Source of the DNA: JAIRVZ01 sp031553755
GTDB lineage: Bacteria; Bacteroidota; Bacteroidia; Bacteroidales; Azobacteroidaceae
Reading direction: 5' to 3'
DNA: 25,165 nucleotides
Assembly: GCA_031553755.1 (NCBI GenBank)
Contig: JAVBKZ010000066.1
Location: forward strand, 1-25,165
Under the pieces are notes generated by a model. It worked only from the letters and a program-made list of their open reading frames with translations, was not told where the DNA came from and did no database searches. Positions within the stretch are counted from its first letter, which is position 1, and every line of letters begins with the position of its first letter. The position numbers and the translations under genes were made by a program. Of this stretch, positions 8,653-13,452 are shown one piece after another.

Positions 8653-9366
8653 ATGGAACTAGTTATTCTAATATTAATCTTATTCATCGTTATTAACACC
8701 ATTCTTAAGCTCAGCTTTTGGAAATGGTGGCAGACCGGAATATTCGCACTCATCTGTGCCGGATTTGTTGTATGGATGTATCCTTATGCCATACAGCAAT
8801 CAAAGACACAAATAGCTGATTATTTGCAGAATGTGAATGCTATGCAAAATGCAGCCGTTCTGGTAACTATCGAATCAGCCGTTTGCTTCGGTTTTTGCTT
8901 TGCAGCTCTCAGGAATATGTTCGGAAAAACGGTCAAACGTTGGGTCAAAGCATTCTACTGGTATCCCGGATTACTAATCTTTCCGGTATTGTTTTATGTG
9001 CTGACACAAAGCATATTTGCCTTACCCGGAACCAGCTTTTCAACCATTGCTTACGGATTAGCAGCTATCATCATCGTTGCATTACCATTGCTTAGTTACG
9101 GAATCCGGCTATTAATTCCGGAAAAAGAATTCCGTTTGGAAATTCATTTCCTGGTCAGCTTGTTTGTCTGCATACTTGGATTAATCACAACGGTAAATGG
9201 CAATGTGACTTACAAAGCGATGGAGGAACCGCTTAATCTGAAAGCAATCACCCTTTCGGCAGGACTATTTTTATTGATGTTTATTATAGGATTTATTTGG
9301 AACAAATTTATTAAATGGAGAGTTGAGAATGGAGAACGGAGAATGGGCTTACGCATGAAAAAATAA
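8653..9366 (+). CDS. hmuT: HmuT-like polytopic inner-membrane protein
   Basis: A 237-aa, very hydrophobic protein with about six predicted membrane helices (for example LVILILILFIVINTILKL at the N-terminus and AGLFLLMFIIGFIWNKF at the C-terminus). I see no catalytic motif. Assignment rests on position: the fourth gene of the conserved hmu operon, between hmuS and the ExbB-like gene, encodes such a protein. A role with HmuS/U/V in heme handling at the inner membrane is inference. The last about 16 residues (RVENGERRMGLRMKK) are encoded by the left arm and loop of the intergenic repeat, so the ancestral C-terminus was probably near IKW. Confidence 0.7.
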   Translation: MELVILILILFIVINTILKLSFWKWWQTGIFALICAGFVVWMYPYAIQQSKTQIADYLQNVNAMQNAAVLVTIESAVCFGFCFAALRNMFGKTVKRWVKAFYWYPGLLIFPVLFYVLTQSIFALPGTSFSTIAYGLAAIIIVALPLLSYGIRLLIPEKEFRLEIHFLVSLFVCILGLITTVNGNVTYKAMEEPLNLKAITLSAGLFLLMFIIGFIWNKFIKWRVENGERRMGLRMKK

Positions 9367-9389
9367 CTCTCCACTCTCAATTCTCAATT
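9315..9389. repeat. Hairpin repeat overlapping the hmuT 3' end
   Basis: Left arm about 9317-9344, right arm 9366-9389, with GGGCTTACGCATG in the loop. The left arm and loop are read as hmuT codons, and the hmuT TAA (9364-9366) abuts the right arm. The right arm ends 11 nt before the hmuU ATG. Confidence 0.85.
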
Positions 9390-9400
9390 AATTAAAAATT

Positions 9401-9988
9401 ATGGAATTTATATCAAAAGCATTATTCTGGGTCGCCAACAGTTTGTTGATACCCGACATTATTATTCTCTTGTGTTTATTTGGTCGTTCATTGTTACTCA
9501 TTGGTAGTTTTTACAATCAGTTTATGACCAAACGTAAAAATGACAAACTATTAAACGACAAAATCAAATCGCTTTCGAATTCAACTATCGGTGAATTAAA
9601 AGCGCTTTTACCCGAAAAAGACAATTCTTTATTTACGAAATATCTTCGTGATATGTTGAGTTCGAAGCCTAGCGAAGCTTATTCCGAATACCTGATTTGC
9701 AATTTGGAAAATGAAGCTGACAAAGATTTATCCCTTTCCAAAATGCTCGCTAAAATGGGACCCGTATTAGGACTTATCGGAACATTGATTGCCATGAGTC
9801 CGGCATTAGTCGGTCTTTCCACAGGCGATATTTCGGGTATGGCTTATAACATGCAAGTGGTATTTGCAACGACCGTAGTAGGATTAGTGGTTAGCGCAGT
9901 GGGTTTGGTTACTTTGCAGTACAAACAACGCTGGTATGCTAAGGATATTTATAATTTAGAGTATGTTTCAAAAATAGTGGAGAGTTGA
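9401..9988 (+). CDS. hmuU: HmuU, MotA/TolQ/ExbB-family proton-channel-like protein
   Basis: A 195-aa inner-membrane protein. It has an N-terminal helix (about 14-35, LLIPDIIILLCLFGRSLLLIG), a cytoplasmic stretch, then two helices in the typical ExbB/TolQ layout: MGPVLGLIGTLIAMSPALVGL and VVFATTVVGLVVSAVGLVTL. Family members are proton-driven energisers of outer-membrane or envelope machines. Here it probably works with HmuV and HmuS, perhaps energising heme handling rather than serving as the general TonB motor; that is inference. The TGA stop (9986-9988) lies within the left arm of the next intergenic repeat. Confidence 0.78.
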   Translation: MEFISKALFWVANSLLIPDIIILLCLFGRSLLLIGSFYNQFMTKRKNDKLLNDKIKSLSNSTIGELKALLPEKDNSLFTKYLRDMLSSKPSEAYSEYLICNLENEADKDLSLSKMLAKMGPVLGLIGTLIAMSPALVGLSTGDISGMAYNMQVVFATTVVGLVVSAVGLVTLQYKQRWYAKDIYNLEYVSKIVES

Positions 9989-10051
9989 GAATGGAGAATG
10001 AACTTCTGTTCGAAAAAATAACTCTCAATTCTCCACTCTCAATTCTCAATT
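9977..10051. repeat. Hairpin repeat, hmuU-hmuV junction
   Basis: Left arm 9977-10001 (GTGGAGAGTTGAGAATGGAG and on), right arm 10021-10051 ending CTCAATT. The hmuU stop codon lies in the left arm; the right arm ends 9 nt before the hmuV ATG. The loop here differs and lacks the GCTTACGC word. Confidence 0.85.
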
Positions 10052-10060
10052 CAAAAAATT

Positions 10061-10390
10061 ATGAGAAGTAAAAGACGCAACAGTTTTAAAGAAGAAGACA
10101 CCGACCCGCTAAGCGTGGTAGTCAACCTGTTCGATGTAGCGATGGTTTTTGCCGTTGCCTTGATGGTTGCAATGGTAATGCACATGAACATGACCGAAGT
10201 TTTCACAAAGGAAGATTACACGATTGTGAAAAATCCGGGGAAAGACAATATGGAAATTATTACCAAAGAAGGAAATAAAATCAACAAATATACACCATCC
10301 GAAGAACAACAATCTTCCGGCAAAAAAGGAAAAAAAGTTGGAGTCGCTTACGAGTTGGAAAATGGTGAGATTATTTATGTGCCGGAATAG
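10061..10390 (+). CDS. hmuV: HmuV, DUF2149-type single-pass membrane protein
   Basis: A 109-aa protein with a short basic N-terminus (MRSKRRN), one membrane helix (about 22-43, VVNLFDVAMVFAVALMVAMVMH) and a charged soluble tail. This matches the small DUF2149 protein that closes hmu operons after the ExbB-like gene; the topology resembles ExbD/TolR. A partnership with HmuU is inferred from position and topology. No clear terminator follows. Bases 10391-10475 are AT-rich with T-tracts but no stable hairpin, so read-through into the next gene is possible. Confidence 0.72.
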   Translation: MRSKRRNSFKEEDTDPLSVVVNLFDVAMVFAVALMVAMVMHMNMTEVFTKEDYTIVKNPGKDNMEIITKEGNKINKYTPSEEQQSSGKKGKKVGVAYELENGEIIYVPE

Positions 10391-10475
10391 TTTTGAGTAA
10401 ATTCTATTTTTTTTGTTTATCTTTATTTTTTCTTATAAATTATCACATTACTATTAATTGTAACATTGATTAATC

Positions 10476-11252
10476 ATGAAAAAATATTACTATAAATCAG
10501 AAAAAATTAAGATACCCCCTACCCTCAAAGAATTCTTGGAGAAAAATGCTGATTGTAACCAAATTAATTCTTCAGAAAAAGTGATTATTGATATAAAAAT
10601 AGTTTATCGGGAATTGGCTGAAATCACAGGAAAATTTGTAGACGATTTGACTGGTTTTATATATGTTATTAATTCCGACTTTAATATTAAAGCTTTGAAT
10701 GTTGGTTATTTACACAACATATCATCGTCAATAGATTCTATACAAAAGTATTTTTGTGATGTTATTTTAGGAAAAGAAGGACCGTATAAAAATTGGGAAG
10801 AAAAAGTGTATTTTCAAACCTTTATCTGCGAAGAAAAATATATTGAATTTCGAAGCGATTACGAAATAGAATTTCCTGAAATTGTTATCAAAGGAGAAAA
10901 TATTGAAATTGACAATATACCTTTAGATATTAAAACAAGAGAAAAAGCCTTATATCGTTTATTCTTAAATCATCCGGAAGGAATTAAACTTCCTGAAATC
11001 AGAACAAAACATAAAGAAGAATATTCCACAATTTATAGGAATATTTCAACAAGAAAAGACAGAGAAAAAACGTTAGAAAAACTTTTTGATTCCTCCAAAT
11101 TTTCCCGAACAATTCAAGAATTAAAAACACGTATCAACAGTAAAATTGAAAAAATGTGTAAGTATTCTGATTTTTATAAAATCGGAGAAAATAACGATAA
11201 TCATTTTGTAAAAATAATCTCACTATATCCTAAAATATTTTCTCAAAAATAA
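10476..11252 (+). CDS. Unrecognised 258-aa protein, AT-rich
   Basis: No signal peptide, membrane helix or catalytic motif is visible, so it is probably cytoplasmic. The N-terminal half (about 1-145) is acidic/hydrophobic with no recognised fold. The C-terminal half (about 150-258) is charged and helical. It includes REKALYRLFLNHPEGIKLPEI, which has the feel of a winged-helix or other small helical domain, and a late KTRINSKIEKMCKYSDFYKIG segment. The gene is visibly richer in A/T and in AAA/ATA/TTA codons than its neighbours, suggesting separate ancestry. It stops at 11252 inside a perfect terminator stem and is followed by the peptide gene and structured RNA on the same strand. A regulatory role is speculation. 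Confidence 0.75.
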   Translation: MKKYYYKSEKIKIPPTLKEFLEKNADCNQINSSEKVIIDIKIVYRELAEITGKFVDDLTGFIYVINSDFNIKALNVGYLHNISSSIDSIQKYFCDVILGKEGPYKNWEEKVYFQTFICEEKYIEFRSDYEIEFPEIVIKGENIEIDNIPLDIKTREKALYRLFLNHPEGIKLPEIRTKHKEEYSTIYRNISTRKDREKTLEKLFDSSKFSRTIQELKTRINSKIEKMCKYSDFYKIGENNDNHFVKIISLYPKIFSQK

Positions 11253-11274
11253 AAAAGACAATATTGTCTTTTTT
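11251..11274 (+). terminator. Rho-independent terminator after the 258-aa gene
   Basis: Perfect 10-bp stem AAAAAAGACA (11251-11260) / TGTCTTTTTT (11265-11274) with an ATAT loop and a built-in T-run. It overlaps the TAA stop, so it closes the transcript immediately. Confidence 0.8.
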
Positions 11275-11296
11275 CAACACCTGATATTTTATGCTT

Positions 11297-11304
11297 TACC
11301 TTTG
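11297..11304 (+). promoter_or_regulatory. Probable -7 element for the small peptide gene
   Basis: TACCTTTG is an exact match to TAnnTTTG. It lies just after the preceding terminator and about 43 nt before the ATG of the peptide gene. A -33 element is not clear (the T-run near 11269-11275 is the only candidate). The expected start is near 11311. Confidence 0.55.
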
Positions 11305-11346
11305 CCTGTGTAATAAAATTAATTATTACGTTAAAAAAGTAAAATT

Positions 11347-11421
11347 ATGAAATTAGAAAATGCGCCTAGCAAAACAGGAAATCCATCTGGAGGAGGAAGA
11401 GGGAACAATTCCAAAAAGTAA
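11347..11421 (+). CDS. 24-codon Gly/Asn/Lys-rich peptide
   Basis: An open frame from ATG (11347) to TAA (11419-11421). The core APSKTGNPSGGGRGNN lies between MKLEN and SKK. The peptide is hydrophilic, basic, probably disordered, and has no membrane segment or cysteine, so it does not look like a typical type I toxin or a bacteriocin. Support for a real gene is its position between an exact promoter element (11297) and a strong terminator (11471-11504), with no other ORF there. The start context is A-rich as in neighbouring genes. Bases 11427-11447, just after the stop, are complementary to the structured RNA downstream. Function unknown. Confidence 0.6.
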   Translation: MKLENAPSKTGNPSGGGRGNNSKK

Positions 11422-11426
11422 AAATC

Positions 11427-11447
11427 AGGTTCTGGTAAACCGTGGAG
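11427..11447 (+). promoter_or_regulatory. Antisense pairing site in the peptide mRNA 3' region
   Basis: This 21-nt segment is the reverse complement of 11686-11706 at 20 of 21 positions: 15 consecutive pairs (AGGTTCTGGTAAACC, 11427-11441), one G-G mismatch, then 5 more. This is longer and better paired than the same arm's partner inside the downstream RNA (TCTGGTAAA, 9 bp). Confidence 0.7.
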
Positions 11448-11470
11448 GCTGAAAAATATCGGCTTTCAGT

Positions 11471-11504
11471 GAGGGCAATAAATAAAATGGTTGCCCTCTT
11501 TTTG
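11471..11504 (+). terminator. Rho-independent terminator of the peptide gene
   Basis: Stem GAGGGCAA (11471-11478) / TTGCCCTC (11491-11498), 12-nt loop, followed directly by TTTTTG. A weaker hairpin, CTGAAA/TTTCAG (11449-11469), precedes it. The T-run also contains the -33 element of the next promoter. Confidence 0.8.
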
Positions 11505-11532
11505 TTGTTATCGGTAAAATTAAGTAGTTTTG
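11501..11532 (+). promoter_or_regulatory. Promoter of the structured RNA
   Basis: TTTG (11501-11504), a 20-nt spacer and TAGTTTTG (11525-11532) together form a complete Bacteroidetes-type promoter. The start is expected near 11538-11540, exactly where a small 5' hairpin (GAAACA/TGTTTC, 11539-11556) begins. Confidence 0.7.
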
Positions 11533-11538
11533 CATGCG

Positions 11539-11747
11539 GAAACAAAAGATTGTTTCTGATTTATTGAAATATAGAAAAGCGTAAGCTTTTATTCTTGTCG
11601 TAGAAATCTGGTAAATTTTTAAGGAGTACAGGGATAATAAGTTGACGTCTCGCCTTTTATAAGGGCGTGGACTGACTTATTTGTACTCCAGGGTTTACCA
11701 GAACCTCTACGACAGATAGGCTTTAGTTCCACGCTTTTCTCTTTTTA
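11539..11747 (+). ncRNA. Long-hairpin structured RNA, possibly 6S-like
   Basis: No ORF, but a nested long hairpin: AGAAAAGCGT/ACGCTTTTCT (11573-11582/11731-11740), a large internal loop (14 and 17 nt), GTCGTAGA/TCTACGAC (11597-11604/11706-11713), TCTGGTAAA/TTTACCAGA (11607-11615/11694-11702), GGAGTACA/TGTACTCC (11623-11630/11682-11689), ATAAGT/ACTTAT (11637-11642/11675-11680), and a tip hairpin CGCC.../...GGCG (11651-11667). A complete promoter lies upstream and a T-rich tail (CTCTTTTTAT) after the last stem. A rod with one large bubble recalls 6S RNA, and Bacteroidales have a divergent 6S-type RNA, but I cannot confirm a family by eye. The 5' hairpin ahead of the closing stem is not typical of 6S. 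Confidence 0.65.
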
Positions 11748-11896
11748 TAACCCGTTAGGGAACCGCGGATAAAAAAGGAGGTAACATCAACACAAATTAA
11801 ATCACGCATCTATCTTATGTATACAATTTAAGTATGCATTCAAGCCATTATATTGGCTTAAATCAATTATTTACATTTAAATTAAAAATTTCACTT
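11748..11896 (+). other. Leader region before the small lipoprotein gene
   Basis: No ORF. It holds AAGGAGGT (11775-11782), a full Shine-Dalgarno match with no start codon at a usable distance, and a hairpin AAGCCA/TGGCTT (11842-11859) about 37 nt before the lipoprotein ATG. No clear TAnnTTTG promoter is visible, so the promoter of the next gene is unassigned. Confidence 0.4.
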
Positions 11897-12403
11897 ATGA
11901 AATATCTATTAAAAAATTGTTTTATTTTATCTTTATTTCTTATTCTTGCTTCAGCGTGTTCGGAAGATGATGAAAAAACGACAGATATCCGCGACCAAGC
12001 TGTAGGAACTTATAATTACACAATGGAGTTTGCTTATGTCGAAAACGGAGAAATTATTCCGTTTGAAGACGATGAAGACGATGAAAGAACCGGAACTTTT
12101 ATTGTAAGCAAAAATCCGAATGACGACAAAAAAATTGATTTCAGTGAAGGAGGAAAAATCGCGTTTAGTGCTTCTAAAATTGCAGCGGCAAAAAATGGCT
12201 TTACATTCGATGTTCCTTCTCAAACTGTAAACGACAAAGAAATGGGTACTATTACAATCAGTGGTTTTGAAATGTTTCAATTAGAAACTACGTTATATAA
12301 TGGAATTTACTGGGCAAGCGACAAAAAATTCCAAGTGGCATTTCAAACAACTTATCAAGGTCATACGATACTGATTGGTATTGAAGCGGTTAAAGCGAAA
12401 TAA
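11897..12403 (+). CDS. Small surface lipoprotein of unknown function
   Basis: A 168-aa protein starting MKYLLKNC, with a lipobox LASAC followed by SEDDEK, an acidic export patch suggesting surface display. The rest is predicted beta-rich with an acidic run (FEDDEDDERTG) and no recognised domain; it resembles small lipocalin-like Bacteroidales lipoproteins only in general pattern. An in-frame ATG at 11834 would add 21 residues before the signal peptide and is rejected as the start. A hairpin follows the gene. Confidence 0.75.
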   Translation: MKYLLKNCFILSLFLILASACSEDDEKTTDIRDQAVGTYNYTMEFAYVENGEIIPFEDDEDDERTGTFIVSKNPNDDKKIDFSEGGKIAFSASKIAAAKNGFTFDVPSQTVNDKEMGTITISGFEMFQLETTLYNGIYWASDKKFQVAFQTTYQGHTILIGIEAVKAK

Positions 12404-12417
12404 AATTTAATAAATTT

Positions 12418-12465
12418 AAACCACATGGATATTGAAAGTTATAAATTGAAGTATCTGTGTGGTTT
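12418..12465 (+). terminator. Inverted repeat after the lipoprotein gene, possible terminator
   Basis: AAACCACA (12418-12425) pairs with TGTGGTTT (12458-12465), extended by GATA/TATC after two mismatches. The tail is only weakly T-rich, so terminator function is uncertain. Confidence 0.4.
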
Positions 12466-12516
12466 ATGTAAATTTATAGAATACAACTTTCCCATAACCT
12501 GATTGTTATAATACAA

Positions 12517-13446
12517 ATGTTTCGCTTTCAATACATATTATTTTATTTATTTTTGTGCGTTGTAACATCGTGCGGACAAGATAATCCTAAACAGTCAGTC
12601 ATGGAAAAGAAATATAATCAATTAACTCCCGAAGAAGAAAAAGTTATTATATACAAAGGAACAGAAGTTCCGTTTACCGGAGAACTTTTGAATAACAAAG
12701 CTACGGGAACTTATATTTGTAAGCGTTGTAATGCTCCATTATATCGTTCTGTCGATAAATTTGATTCGAATTGTGGTTGGCCTTCTTTCGATGATGAAAT
12801 TCCGGGAGCCGTTACACGTAAACCCGACCCGGATGGTAGACGTATCGAAATTGTCTGCTCTAATTGTGGCGCTCACTTGGGACATGTTTTTCGGGGAGAA
12901 GGTTTTACTCCGAAAAATACAAGGCATTGCGTCAACTCTATTTCCATGAAGTTTATTCCACAAAAAACGGATACCGCTTATTTTGCTTCCGGATGTTTTT
13001 GGGGAACAGAATATTGGATGATGAAGGCTCCGGGAGTTATTTCAACTGCCGTTGGATTTATGGGTGGACATGTCGACCATCCGACTTATAAACAGGTTTG
13101 TACCGGAACTACAGGACATGTGGAAACAACAGAGATAATTTTTGATTTAAATTTAACTTCTTACGAAAATTTAGTTAAACTCTTTTTCGAAACACACGAT
13201 TTTACTCAAACCAACGGACAAGGGCCGGATATTGGTTCTCAATATCTTTCGGTTATCTTTTTCAAAAATAATGAACAAAAAGAAATCGTGGAAAAATATA
13301 TCGGGATGCTTACCTCAAAAGAATATAAAGTCGCTACTAATTTGAAAAAATCCTCTACCTTTTGGAAAGCAGAGGATTATCATCAACAATATTATAAACA
13401 CAAAGGAACAAGTCCCTATTGTCATTTTTACAAGAAAATATTTTAA
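12517..13446 (+). CDS. msrBA: Bifunctional methionine sulfoxide reductase MsrB-MsrA, lipoprotein
   Basis: Repairs oxidised methionine of both stereochemistries. The 309-aa product starts with a lipoprotein-type signal (YLFLCVVTSCGQ). The MsrB domain follows (about 32-148), with zinc-binding CKRC and CSNC pairs, NCGWPSFDDEIP, and RHCVNSISM containing the catalytic Cys. The MsrA domain (about 152-309) has the catalytic GCFWGTEYW, GFMGGHVDHPTY and THDFTQTNGQGPDIGSQY. The B-A domain order contrasts with the A-B order of neisserial PilB-type enzymes. An internal ATG at 12601 could make a cytoplasmic form, but the longer start gives a proper lipobox, so an envelope location is favoured. It is convergent with the next gene, stops 6 nt apart. 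Confidence 0.9.
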   Translation: MFRFQYILFYLFLCVVTSCGQDNPKQSVMEKKYNQLTPEEEKVIIYKGTEVPFTGELLNNKATGTYICKRCNAPLYRSVDKFDSNCGWPSFDDEIPGAVTRKPDPDGRRIEIVCSNCGAHLGHVFRGEGFTPKNTRHCVNSISMKFIPQKTDTAYFASGCFWGTEYWMMKAPGVISTAVGFMGGHVDHPTYKQVCTGTTGHVETTEIIFDLNLTSYENLVKLFFETHDFTQTNGQGPDIGSQYLSVIFFKNNEQKEIVEKYIGMLTSKEYKVATNLKKSSTFWKAEDYHQQYYKHKGTSPYCHFYKKIF

Positions 13447-13452
13447 CTTAAT

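Noticed and set aside
2567..10051. CRISPR-like array from recurring repeats
   Set aside because: The repeats are hairpins at gene junctions, kilobases apart, with no short spacers or cas genes.
11427..11747. Retron-type RNA (a1/a2 inverted repeats)
   Set aside because: No reverse transcriptase is nearby and the arms are separated by a terminator and a promoter.
11347..11747. Classical type I toxin-antitoxin pair
   Set aside because: The peptide lacks the hydrophobic membrane helix of such toxins and the complementarity is in the 3' region; kept only as an analogy.
11834..11896. Longer start for the small lipoprotein
   Set aside because: It would place 21 residues before a standard lipoprotein signal; MKYLLKNC at 11897 is the natural start.
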